Origin: Nostoc sp. FACHB-973
GTDB lineage: Bacteria > Cyanobacteriota > Cyanobacteriia > Cyanobacteriales > Nostocaceae
NCBI RefSeq assembly: GCF_014698115.1
Contig: NZ_JACJSJ010000017.1
Location: forward strand, 51,921 to 115,920
Reading direction: 5' to 3'
Length of the DNA stretch: 64,000 nt
The notes beneath the pieces were generated by a model. The model had not been told where the DNA came from, did no database searches, and saw only the letters and a list, made by a program, of their open reading frames with translations. Position 1 is the first letter of the stretch, and each line of letters opens with the position of its first letter. The position numbers and the translations under genes are program-made. Of this stretch, positions 44,338 to 54,300 are shown piece after piece.

Positions 44338-47300
44338 GTGCATCAAAATACTTCTTCAGAACAAGAAACAACTAATAATCTGCCTACTCAAAATCAAGAC
44401 CAATTGTATGGTCAACTGCAACGAGTTCCAATTGCGATCATTGGTATGGCTGCTGTATTTCCCCAAGCTAAAAATTTGCAGGAATATTGGAATAATATTA
44501 TTGGTAAAGTAGACTGTATTACTGATGTTCCCGCTTCTCGTTGGAATATACAAGACTACTACGACCCAGACCCTACAGTTCCCGATAAGACTTACTGCAA
44601 GCGAGGGGGATTCATTCCAGACATTGATTTTAATCCTCTAGAGTTTGGACTACCTCCTAATATTTTGGAAGTAACAGATGTCGCTCAGTTACTCTCGCTG
44701 GTTGTGGCGAAAGCGGCGATGGAAGATGCAGGTTACGGTGACTCTAGAAACTATAGTCGGGAACGGACTGGAGTTGTTCTAGGTGTAGTTGGGGGATGTA
44801 TGCAATTAATTACTCCACTGACTAGCCGATTACAATATCCTGTTTGGGAAAAAGTTCTTAAAAGTAGTGGCTTATCCGACGAGGATACAGAGAAAATAAT
44901 CCAGAAAATGAAGCTGGCTTATGTAGGTTGGGAAGAAAATTCTTTTCCAGGTTGGCTACCTAATGTGGTTGCTGGACGGATTGCTAACCGCTTGAACTTA
45001 GGAGGAATGAACTGTGTAGTGGATGCAGCCTGTGCCAGTTCGATGAGTGCTGTCAAAATGTCGATCAGTGAGTTGCTGGAAGGACGTTGCGACATGATGA
45101 TCACTGGTGGAGTGGAAGCTGATAACTCGATTTTCAACTATATGTGTTTCAGTAAAACACCTGCTTCATCTAAAAAGGACTTTTTGAATCCTTTCGATGC
45201 CGAGTCGGATGGAATGATGGTTGGTGAGGGTATCGGGATGTTGGTACTCAAACGCCTTGCAGATGCAGAACGCGATGGCGATCGCATTTATGCAGTCATT
45301 AAAGGAGTCGGCACTGGTAGTGACGGTAAATATAAGAGTATTTACGCCCCCCGCCCAGAAGGGCAAGCCAAGACATTACGTCGGGCATATGAAGATGCAG
45401 GCATTCCCTATACGAGTATTGGATTGATTGAAGCTCACGGTACGGGAACTCCAGCTGGTGATTTATGTGAGTTTACGGCCTTAAAGGAAGTTTTTAGCGA
45501 GAACAACCCTAATAAACAGCATATTGCTTTGGGAAGTGTCAAATCTCAAATTGGACACACCAAAGCGGCTGCGGGGTCGGCAAGTATGATTAAAGCTGCT
45601 CTGGCTATCTATCACAAGGTACTACCACCTACGATTAACGTTACCCAACCAAATCCCAAGTTTGGCATCGAAAACTCTCCATTTTACTTAAATACAGAGG
45701 TTAGACCCTGGCTTCAGTCCGATCCAAACACTCCCAGACGAGCTGGAGTGAGTTCATTTGGTTTTGGAGGCACAAATTATCACGTAGTTCTAGAAGAATA
45801 TAACAAAGAGCAGAGCTATGCCTATCGTATACACAACGCTCCTGGGTCTGTCTTAATTTGGGCTGATACTCCAGAACAGTTGTTGATTAAGTGCAAAGCC
45901 GCAAAGTCACAGTTAGAATCTGCCACTGGCAATCAATACTATCAAGAACTAATTAACTCTTGTAAATCTTCAGATATTCCAACTGCCGCTGCAAGAGTAG
46001 GGTTTATTGCTGTATCCCAAGCTGAAGCCGGTGAATTATTGCAAGTCGCAATTAATCAGCTCCAAAAACAACCGCAAGCAGCATCTTGGGAACACCCGCG
46101 GGGAGTCTACTACCGTAAGATTGGTATGTCTCTAAAAGGCAAAGTCGTAGCTTTGTTCCCTGGACAGGGGTCTCAGTATTTAAATATGGGTAGTAAATTA
46201 GCCATCAACTTCCCTCCCCTACGCCAAGCCTATAAGTCTCTGGACGACCTATTCATTCAAGATGATTTACAACCACTTTCTCAAACTGTTTTTCCGCGTC
46301 CCACCTTTGATAGTGAGGAAAAAACTAGCCAGACTAAAGCATTGCAACGAACTGAAAATGCTCAACCAGCCATAGGCGCTTTTAGTGTAGGTTTATACAA
46401 AGTCCTCCAACAGGCTGGATTCAAGGCAGATTTTGTCGCAGGGCATAGCTTTGGGGAATTGACCGCTCTTTGGGCTGCTGGCGTTTTCAGCGACGCAGAT
46501 TACTTTTACCTAGTAAAAGCTAGGGGTCAAGCAATGAGTACGCCGAAAAATGGCGCTGATTGTGATACTGGTAGTATGCTGGCCGTGAATGGAGAAATTC
46601 GGAAAATCCCAGAAATCATCCAGGGTTTGTCTCATTTGAATATTGCCAACTTTAATTCTCCGAATCAGGTCGTACTATCGGGTGCTAAACCGGAAATCGG
46701 CACCATAGAACAAATTCTGAACAAGCGCGGTTATTCTGTCACCCCACTACCTGTATCTGCGGCATTCCATACTCGTTTTGTCAGTCATGCTTGTGAACCC
46801 TTTGCCGATGCTGTAAGAGCGATCGCTTTCAATAGTCCAAAAATTCCAGTTTATTCCAATACAACTGGCGAAGCTTACTCAACTGAGCCTGAGATTATTC
46901 AAAAAACTTTAGAAAGTCATCTTCTCCAGTCGGTGTTGTTTGAGCAAGAAATAGAGAATCTCTATGCAGCAGGCGGTTATTGCTTCGTAGAGATTGGGCC
47001 GAGACAGATTCTGACTAATTTTGTCAAGACTACCCTTGGCGATCGCCCCCATCTCGCAATAGCTTTAAATCCCAGTCGGGAAAAAGACAGTGACCTCCAG
47101 ATGCGGCAAGCAGTTATGCAGTTGCGTATCGCTGGTTTGTCTTTACAAGACATTGATCCCTATCAGCTTGAGCCTCAAACTACCGAAGTTGCTCAAAGCT
47201 CACGGGTAAGCATTAGTCTCAATGGTAGTAATTATGTCAGCGAGAAAACGAAGACTGCTTTTGAGAAAGCTTTGCACGATGGTCATCAAATCCAGCCAAG

Positions 47301-48582
47301 TGTAAATATTCAGCACTCTTTAGTCAAACAATTTGAAAATAATTGCGTAGATCAGTCTGTTTTCGCTGAAGTTATAAATAGCAAGACTAATGTAAGTTCA
47401 CCAGAATCTACAGATGTCAACGTAAATCTGATTTCATGCGAACAACTCGAACCTGCAAATGCCAACACAGATGCGATTCCCACGGAGATTGTTACTGTGA
47501 CATCCTCTTACACACCAACTGACACTGCCGATTCTACAGATTCATCCTTTATTATCCCTATCATTGAGTCAAACGAAATGCTGCAACCTATTTCCCCCTC
47601 CCGTTCCAATATCGAGCAAATTGTAGGCACTGGCCTAGAGAAGCTCTTAACACAATTTTGTAACCATCAATCAGAAATTCTGCGAGTACATGAGCAATAT
47701 CTCAAGAGTCAAGCAGAAAGTTCACAGTCCTTTTTCCAGTTGATGCAGCAACAATACTGTGTGTTATTAGGAAGTAACAACATCAAATCTCAACAGTTTG
47801 AGTTAACTTCAGAGCAAACACCGACTAACAAGCTTGCTCCTCAGACACCTGCCAGTACTGTGGCTCCTAGCACACCTATTGACGCACCTCAGATTAACTT
47901 AGTCAACAACACCCTGACTGTAGTACCCCCTGCTAAAGTTGAGAGTTCATCACCAGCAACAAAGTCAGTAGCATCCGTTGAAACTGTGGATAGAGTTGAG
48001 TTATTGATGCAAGTCATTAGTAGTAAGACAGGCTATCCAGTAACTATGTTGAACTGGGAAATGAACCCACGCGCAGATTTGGGTATCGATGCTGTCAAAT
48101 GGATGGACATCATCAGTGCAATACAAGAATCACTTGCGGATGTGCCAAAAGTCAATCCTAAAGAGTTAGCAGAACAGCCAACCCTGCGCCAAGTCGCTGA
48201 GTATATTCAAATCCGCGTTCCCCAGTCAAGTCCATCTCCTCAAGTACCAGTATCTACACCTGCTAGCTCTATTGAAACTATTGCCCCGCAACCAGTAGAG
48301 TCTACTGAAGACACTTCCTTAACCCAGTCACTATTAGACGTTATTAGTGACAAGACAGGTTATCCGGCGGAAATGTTAGAGACAGAGATGGATTTAGAAG
48401 CAGATTTGGGTGTTGACTCCATCAAGAGAGTAGAAATCATCGGTGCAATGCAGACATTATTCCCCAACTTGCCTAAATTGAGTCCAGAGGAATTAGGAGA
48501 ACAACGAACCATTGGCAAGATTGCTAATTATTTGGGAACAAAAATGACAGAGGCTAAAAAAAAATGCCTTATGCCAGTTTGA
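44338..48582 (+). CDS. PfaA/HglE-like polyketide synthase: KS-AT-ACP-ACP
   Basis: 1414 residues from GTG 44338 (GTGGAG 9 bp before; GTG 44323 is also in frame). Residue numbers here are from 44323: ketosynthase with Cys237 (DAACASS) and both His motifs (EAHGTGT, GQ/VKSQIGH), acyltransferase with Ser709 (GHSFGE), a long linker, then two ACPs. ACP1 has Ala1257 where the phosphopantetheine Ser belongs (GIDAVKW), so it should be inactive; ACP2 is intact (Ser1366 in GVDSIKR). Initiates and extends an acyl chain for a PUFA-like or heterocyst-glycolipid-like product. The frame ends at a nine-A run where it should continue into the KR region. Confidence 0.9.
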   Translation: MHQNTSSEQETTNNLPTQNQDQLYGQLQRVPIAIIGMAAVFPQAKNLQEYWNNIIGKVDCITDVPASRWNIQDYYDPDPTVPDKTYCKRGGFIPDIDFNPLEFGLPPNILEVTDVAQLLSLVVAKAAMEDAGYGDSRNYSRERTGVVLGVVGGCMQLITPLTSRLQYPVWEKVLKSSGLSDEDTEKIIQKMKLAYVGWEENSFPGWLPNVVAGRIANRLNLGGMNCVVDAACASSMSAVKMSISELLEGRCDMMITGGVEADNSIFNYMCFSKTPASSKKDFLNPFDAESDGMMVGEGIGMLVLKRLADAERDGDRIYAVIKGVGTGSDGKYKSIYAPRPEGQAKTLRRAYEDAGIPYTSIGLIEAHGTGTPAGDLCEFTALKEVFSENNPNKQHIALGSVKSQIGHTKAAAGSASMIKAALAIYHKVLPPTINVTQPNPKFGIENSPFYLNTEVRPWLQSDPNTPRRAGVSSFGFGGTNYHVVLEEYNKEQSYAYRIHNAPGSVLIWADTPEQLLIKCKAAKSQLESATGNQYYQELINSCKSSDIPTAAARVGFIAVSQAEAGELLQVAINQLQKQPQAASWEHPRGVYYRKIGMSLKGKVVALFPGQGSQYLNMGSKLAINFPPLRQAYKSLDDLFIQDDLQPLSQTVFPRPTFDSEEKTSQTKALQRTENAQPAIGAFSVGLYKVLQQAGFKADFVAGHSFGELTALWAAGVFSDADYFYLVKARGQAMSTPKNGADCDTGSMLAVNGEIRKIPEIIQGLSHLNIANFNSPNQVVLSGAKPEIGTIEQILNKRGYSVTPLPVSAAFHTRFVSHACEPFADAVRAIAFNSPKIPVYSNTTGEAYSTEPEIIQKTLESHLLQSVLFEQEIENLYAAGGYCFVEIGPRQILTNFVKTTLGDRPHLAIALNPSREKDSDLQMRQAVMQLRIAGLSLQDIDPYQLEPQTTEVAQSSRVSISLNGSNYVSEKTKTAFEKALHDGHQIQPSVNIQHSLVKQFENNCVDQSVFAEVINSKTNVSSPESTDVNVNLISCEQLEPANANTDAIPTEIVTVTSSYTPTDTADSTDSSFIIPIIESNEMLQPISPSRSNIEQIVGTGLEKLLTQFCNHQSEILRVHEQYLKSQAESSQSFFQLMQQQYCVLLGSNNIKSQQFELTSEQTPTNKLAPQTPASTVAPSTPIDAPQINLVNNTLTVVPPAKVESSSPATKSVASVETVDRVELLMQVISSKTGYPVTMLNWEMNPRADLGIDAVKWMDIISAIQESLADVPKVNPKELAEQPTLRQVAEYIQIRVPQSSPSPQVPVSTPASSIETIAPQPVESTEDTSLTQSLLDVISDKTGYPAEMLETEMDLEADLGVDSIKRVEIIGAMQTLFPNLPKLSPEELGEQRTIGKIANYLGTKMTEAKKKCLMPV
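48556..48564 (+). other. Nine-A run at a reading-frame break
   Basis: Removing one A here (or +1 slippage) would join the KS-AT-ACP-ACP frame directly to the following pseudo-KR frame (next codons read N-A-L-C-Q-F-D-N). Could be a frameshift mutation, a sequencing error or a site of polymerase or ribosome slippage. Confidence 0.7.
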
Positions 48583-48634
48583 TAACCAACAACCTCTGGT
48601 AGATCGCCACATTCGGCGCTGTCTGGTCAAAGTT

Positions 48635-49321
48635 ATGCATTTACCTACACCTGATTTTTGGGAATTTACGCTACCCCGCTTCCGTACTTGTTTGCTCACC
48701 GATGACGGTTCCCTCACTACCAATAAACTAGCCAAGCTATTAAGTGAGCGGGGTTGGCAGGTAGTTGTTCTCAGCTTTCCTCAATCTATTGTGAGCCATC
48801 GCCTGCCTCTACCTCAAGGAATTAATCGCATCGAACTTACAGATTTAAGTGAGCAGCAATTGCAACAAAAACTAGCAGTTATCTCAGAAACTTACGGTGG
48901 ATTAGGAGCTTTCATTCATCTACATCCTGAACATCAAGTCTGTGATGCTAAATCAGAAAAATCAATCCTCAAGTATCTATTTCTGTTAGCAAAACACTTG
49001 AAGCGATCGCTTAATCAAGCAGCACTCACAGGACGCAGTTGTTTCCTTTGTGTTGCTCGTCTCGATGGTGAGTTTGGATTAGGAACAAGTATTGACTTTA
49101 GTGCCATTAGTGGTGGTCTATTCGGTTTGACAAAAACTCTGAATCTAGAGTGGGAGAATGTATTTTGCCGCGCCATCGATTTAAGTCCTGAATTAAATCC
49201 TCAAACTTCAGCAGACTGCATCATCACTGAACTTCACGATCCTAATTCCCTAATTTTGGAAGTTGGATATAACTCTCAAGGAAGAGTAACTCTAACATCT
49301 GAAACAGCATCTGTCGCCTAG
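48635..49321 (+). CDS. Detached pseudo-KR (structural) subdomain of the PfaA-like synthase
   Basis: 228 residues from ATG; the open frame reaches back to 48563 and joins the upstream synthase through the nine-A run. It resembles the non-catalytic half of PKS ketoreductases (GGLGAFIHLHPE, then GEFGLGTSIDFSAISGGLFGLTKTLNLEWEN) and lacks the NADPH site and catalytic Tyr. In PfaA-type enzymes this region sits between ACPs and the catalytic KR. It may be made as a separate subunit, or the gene may be broken. Confidence 0.65.
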   Translation: MHLPTPDFWEFTLPRFRTCLLTDDGSLTTNKLAKLLSERGWQVVVLSFPQSIVSHRLPLPQGINRIELTDLSEQQLQQKLAVISETYGGLGAFIHLHPEHQVCDAKSEKSILKYLFLLAKHLKRSLNQAALTGRSCFLCVARLDGEFGLGTSIDFSAISGGLFGLTKTLNLEWENVFCRAIDLSPELNPQTSADCIITELHDPNSLILEVGYNSQGRVTLTSETASVA

Positions 49322-49554
49322 TAATTCACAGGGCTAAGTTTGATAAATTTTACAGTAGCTCCAAAGCCGGGTTTCTTAAAGTCTAGGTTCGACAACAAAA
49401 ACCCGGTTTTGTGAAGCTCATCTCAGATCAAGTTCGGATAATCACTTACTATTCAAAAGTCTCCGCGTAAGAGCGTCTCCCCGTCAGCCTTAATCACAAG
49501 TCTTTAACCGAACCTGATATCAATCCCTGTGTTGAAACAATAAAAATAAGCAAA
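49322..49554. other. Insertion between the two KR halves
   Basis: A CCGGGTTT/AAACCCGG hairpin near 49368-49410 is followed by the full MITE copy B. The rest is AT-rich, ending in the ribosome site region of the KR-DH gene. Confidence 0.6.
49426..49522 (-). mobile_element. Palindromic MITE, copy B, between synthase genes
   Basis: Reverse orientation relative to copy A. It reads TGATATCAGGTTCGG from the right end, with a GGCTGACGGGGAGACGC core and GATTATCCGAACTTGATC at the other end. Nearly full length (97 bp). It lies exactly where the PfaA-like KR region is interrupted. Confidence 0.7.
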
Positions 49555-51306
49555 ATGAACAGTAACACCAAGATTAATTCATCATCCGTTATTCTTGTCA
49601 GTGGTGGAGGCAGAGGAGTTACAGCACAATGTGTTATCCAACTAGCGAAACAATATCAGTGCAATTTTATTTTACTAGGTCGCTCCAAACTTGCCAAAAC
49701 TGAACCAGAATGGGCTAAAGATTGCTGCAATGAAGCTGAATTAAAAAAGCGAATTATGCAAAATTTAATTGCCCAAAATGATAAGCCTACACCGATAAAA
49801 GTCCAACAAGTATTCAATCACCTATTAGCTCAGCGAGAAATTACAACCACAATCTCTAACATTCAGCACACTGGAGCGCAGGTAGAATATCTGAGTATAG
49901 ACATTACCAATAGTTCTGTTTTACAGGCAGAATTAGCACCAGTAGTTCAGCGTTTAGGACAGATTACAGGAATTATTCACGGGGCTGGAAACTTAGCAGA
50001 TAAGTTAATTGAGAATAAAACAGAGCAGGATTTTGAAACCGTTTACACTGCCAAAATAGAAGGTTTAGAAAGCTTACTTAGCTGTGTAGACCCCAATCAA
50101 TTAGATTGCATTGTTTTATTTTCCTCATTTGTTGCTTTTTACGGTAATCCAGGTCAATCAGATTACGCATTAGCTAATGAAATACTTAATAAAACAGCCT
50201 ACCTACTCCAGCGTAAATATCCCTCTTGTCGCGTAGTTTCTATCGGTTGGGGACCTTGGGATGGTGGTATGGTGACCCCACAATTAAAGAAAGTATTCGC
50301 CAAGCAAGATATAAAACTAATTCCTTTAGAAGTTGGTGCCCAGATATTAATTGATGAATTGAAGGCTACTCATCATGGAATTGCACAAACTCTGGTAATG
50401 AGTAGCCCAATTGTCGCCCAACCCAAGCAGCTAAATTCTGAATTACAGTCATTTCGTGTGCGTCGTCAATTAAAATTAACCGCTAACCCTTTTGTATACG
50501 ATCACGTAATTGGCGGGAATCCAGTTTTGCCAGCTATGTGTAGCATTGCCTGGATTGCCAATACTTGTGAGCAACTTTATCCAGGTTACAAGTTTTTCAG
50601 TTGTAGCAATTACAAAGTTCTCAAGGGAATTATTTTTGATGAAACCCTGGCAAGAGAATACTTTTTAGATTTAAAGGAAATCATCAAAACTGATACTGGA
50701 GAAATAGAGTTTGAAGTACTGCTGTGGAGTGAAAGTTCTAAAGGTATACCTCATTATCATTACAGTACTCAAATAAAAATTGTCCAGCACATTGTCTCAT
50801 CAGATACTTATGAATCTTTTAATAACAGTCAAGACCAGGCAACTTTGAGACTGTTCCCTTATGAAAATGGCGCATTATTTCATGGGCCAAGTTTTAAGGG
50901 ATTAAAGCGGGTTCTCAACATCACTCCCGAAAAACTCACCGCTCAATGTTACTTAGATCAGGTTGAAATCAAAAAGCAAGGCCAATTTCCTTTGCAAACA
51001 TTTAATCCCTATACTGGAGATATTTTATTCCAGTGTCTAGTAGTTTGGGTGAGACAGTTTAATGATTTAGCTAGCTTGCCTTTACATGTGCAAAGGCTAG
51101 AACAGTTTCAAACTATTCCCTTCGAGGAAGAATTTTATGTTTCCGTAGAAGTTATCTCCAAAAGTGAAACGAATATTTTTGCTAATATCACAGCACACAA
51201 TGCTCAAGGGCAAATCTATGTTCGTATATCACAAATGCAGGTAACTGCAAGCGCTCGACTAAACCTTCTCTTTCTACAGAATTCTTGTTCAGCAATACAG
51301 AATTAA
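49555..51306 (+). CDS. PfaA/HglE-like ketoreductase and dehydratase subunit
   Basis: 583 residues. Catalytic KR: NADPH loop VSGGGRGVTA near residue 15, Ser in LFSSFVAF and Tyr in SDYALANE. From about 300 a PKS-type dehydratase fold follows, with His in YDHVIGGNPVLPA and Asp in YTGDILFQ. These are the domains normally C-terminal to the ACPs in PfaA/HglE proteins, so this is probably the rest of the same ancestral chain, now a separate gene. It would reduce the beta-keto group and dehydrate the product. Start ATG has no strong ribosome site. Confidence 0.85.
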   Translation: MNSNTKINSSSVILVSGGGRGVTAQCVIQLAKQYQCNFILLGRSKLAKTEPEWAKDCCNEAELKKRIMQNLIAQNDKPTPIKVQQVFNHLLAQREITTTISNIQHTGAQVEYLSIDITNSSVLQAELAPVVQRLGQITGIIHGAGNLADKLIENKTEQDFETVYTAKIEGLESLLSCVDPNQLDCIVLFSSFVAFYGNPGQSDYALANEILNKTAYLLQRKYPSCRVVSIGWGPWDGGMVTPQLKKVFAKQDIKLIPLEVGAQILIDELKATHHGIAQTLVMSSPIVAQPKQLNSELQSFRVRRQLKLTANPFVYDHVIGGNPVLPAMCSIAWIANTCEQLYPGYKFFSCSNYKVLKGIIFDETLAREYFLDLKEIIKTDTGEIEFEVLLWSESSKGIPHYHYSTQIKIVQHIVSSDTYESFNNSQDQATLRLFPYENGALFHGPSFKGLKRVLNITPEKLTAQCYLDQVEIKKQGQFPLQTFNPYTGDILFQCLVVWVRQFNDLASLPLHVQRLEQFQTIPFEEEFYVSVEVISKSETNIFANITAHNAQGQIYVRISQMQVTASARLNLLFLQNSCSAIQN

Positions 51307-51355
51307 GTAGTTGTGATTTCTTATGAATTTGCTTGCATATTAGGAGATATAAAAA

Positions 51356-54300
51356 ATGACAGTCAAATTAGCAATTGTAGGCATAGAAGCATTTTTTGGT
51401 AAGTGTAATGGATTGGATAAATTTGAGCGTAGTATTTACGATGCGACCCAGTATTTTATTCCTATTCCTTCTATACGGTGTCAAGGCATACTGTCAAAGT
51501 TGCCAACACTGGAAGAACAGGACTCTGACAACAATCAAGCATCGTTGGGAGCTTACATTCAGGATTTTGAAATCGATGCGTTTCATTTCAAAATCCCACC
51601 CAACGACATAGAAAAACATGACCCAAAGCAATTGTTAATGCTAAAGGTGATCGATCGCGCTTTAAGGGATGCAAAGTTAGACCAAAAGCAAAAAAGACCG
51701 CAAAATGTGGCTCTTGTTGCTGTTATCAAAGAAAATCCAGTTAATGAAGTTGATAGGAACTTGGCTGAAACTGGAGATCGTGACAACACTTTTAGTGAGA
51801 AAACAAATACTGTTTTCCAAAAAATTGCTGCTTTATGGAATATTTCAGGGCCTAATTTTGTTGTTAATGCTGAAGAGAATTCCGTTTTTGAGGCGCTAAA
51901 AATAGCAAAAACGTTACTTACCGCCGGCTCAGTAGACTCTGTGGTGGTGAGTGCTGTGAATTTTGCTAGTGAACTTGACTGTGTAATGTCAGACACTAGC
52001 ATTCATCCTGGCAAACCAACCCTCAGTTATGATTGTCATGCCAGTGGCTCCATAGTAGGGGAAGGAGCTGGAGCTATAGTTTTAAAGCGATATGAAAAAG
52101 CCAAGGACGATCGCGATCGCATTTATGCAGTTATTGACACAGTTAGTCACCTCTACGAAAATTCAACTAACCCAGCCGCATCAGTTAAACAATCTTGCCA
52201 TCAGGCTTTTGCGAAAGCCGGAGTTAGCCCCGCAGACATCGGCTACCTAGAAGTGTTTGCTAGTGGAGATCGACAGCAGGATGAAGCAGAAATCCAGGGT
52301 TTAATCCAAGCTTATCAAGTTCCTAACTTGGAATTGAGTTGTGCGATCGGCAGTGTCAAGGCTAATATCGGACACACTTATATTGCCTCTGGAATCGCCA
52401 GCTTAATTAAAACTGCTCTTTGTTTATACAACCGCTACATTCCCGCCACACCGCAGTGGACTAGCCCGAAAAATCCCGAAATTTGGCAGAACAGTCCTTT
52501 TTATGTCCCTACTGAATCTAGACCCTGGTTTTTAAATTCAGGACAAACAACAAGAGTCGCTGCTATCAACAGCCTAGCTAGGGACGGGACTTATGCACAC
52601 ATAATTTTATCAGAAGACTCCAGTTCACAAGACCGCGACCATAAGCACTTAGAACAAAGTCCCTTCTATCTTTTGGCGATCGCTGCTAATAACCAATCTG
52701 GATTACTAGAGCAACTTGAGACATTAGAACAGACTATTAAAAATAGTTCCTCTTTGTCTACCGTTGCTAGTCAAACCTTTGCCAATATTCAAAATAACCC
52801 AGAGGCGATTTATGCTTTAGCGATCGTCGGACACAACCAAGACGAATTGCTCCGCGAAATCCAGCGCGGACGTAAGGGTATCCCCAGTGCCTTTGCTGGC
52901 GGTAAAGATTGGAAAAGCCCATCAGGCAGCTATTTCACCGCCAAGCCCCAAGGTAAACAGGGTCATATCGCTTTTATTTACCCAGGTGCCTTTAATTCCT
53001 ACATTGGCATGGGTCGGAAACTTTTCTACTTGTTTCCCAAAACTTTTGAACGCGCCACCAGTTTTGTTTCTCAACCTAACCTATTTTTTCGTGAGAAATT
53101 ACTCTATCCCAGAAGTCTCAATCAAATATCGAAAAGGCAATTAGAAGATTTAGACGCAAAATTGCTCGACGATCCCCTATCGATGCAAGTTTCTGGAACA
53201 GGGTTTTCAGTGGTGTTAACACACATCTTGAGAGATTATTTTCAAATCCAACCTCAAGCCGCCTTTGGTTACAGTATGGGCGAAAGCACCATGCTGTATT
53301 CCTTGAATGTTTGGACTAGCGGCGACAATGTTCACAAATTTGTTCATTCATCAGAATTGTTTCAAACACGCTTAGTAGGCGCGAAAAAAACAGTCCGAGA
53401 TTATTGGGGTTTACCGGAAAATGCACATGAAGAGGAAGCTGTATGGCATAGTTATGTTCTCATGGCTCCACTATCTAGTGTTGTTTCTCGCCTAAAACAG
53501 GAAACTCAAGTTTATTTGACAAATATTAACACCCCTACAGAAGTTGTTATAGCTGGAGAACCCCAAGCCTGTCAAAGAGCGATCGCAGATTTAAATTGCG
53601 ATGCGTTCCGCGCACCTGCTGACTTGGTACTCCATTGTGAGCCGATGGCTGGGGAATACGATGAGCTAATTAAACTTAACACCTCACCGACTCAAAACGT
53701 CTCAGGGATTAATTTCTATTCTTCAGCTAATTATGACTTAATGCCTCTTGATCGGGAATCTCTGGCTCATCGTGTTAGTCAAGGATTTTGTCAGCGCGTT
53801 GATTTTCCGCGACTGGTTAACCAGGTTTACGAAGATGGAGCTAGGATATTCATTGAAGTTGGCCCTGGTAATACCTGTTCTCGATGGATTGCTGATAATC
53901 TCCAACAAAAAGAACACGTTACTATATCCATCAATCGTAGAGGAGCCGATGATTATACTACTATTGTTAAAGCTTTGGCACAGCTTTTAAGTCATCGCGC
54001 CCCTGTGGATTTGTCACCACTTTACTGTACAACCGCAGAAAGTAGCAATCCAAAGAAATCTTTTCTCAAAAAAATCAGCTTGGAAAAGTATCCGCTGATG
54101 TCTACAAATTTGAGCGTCAGGAATAATAAAAGCGGTAAAAATTTAGATTCAATCAGCTTGTCTCAAAGTACTGTTTCTGTCTCCAAAAAGTCTGCCGACG
54201 TGATTTTTGATGAAGCTGATGTACTTGAGTTTGCCCAAGGACAGGTTTCAAAAGTATTGGGTAAAGATTATGAAATTATTGACCCCTATCCTAGACGAGT

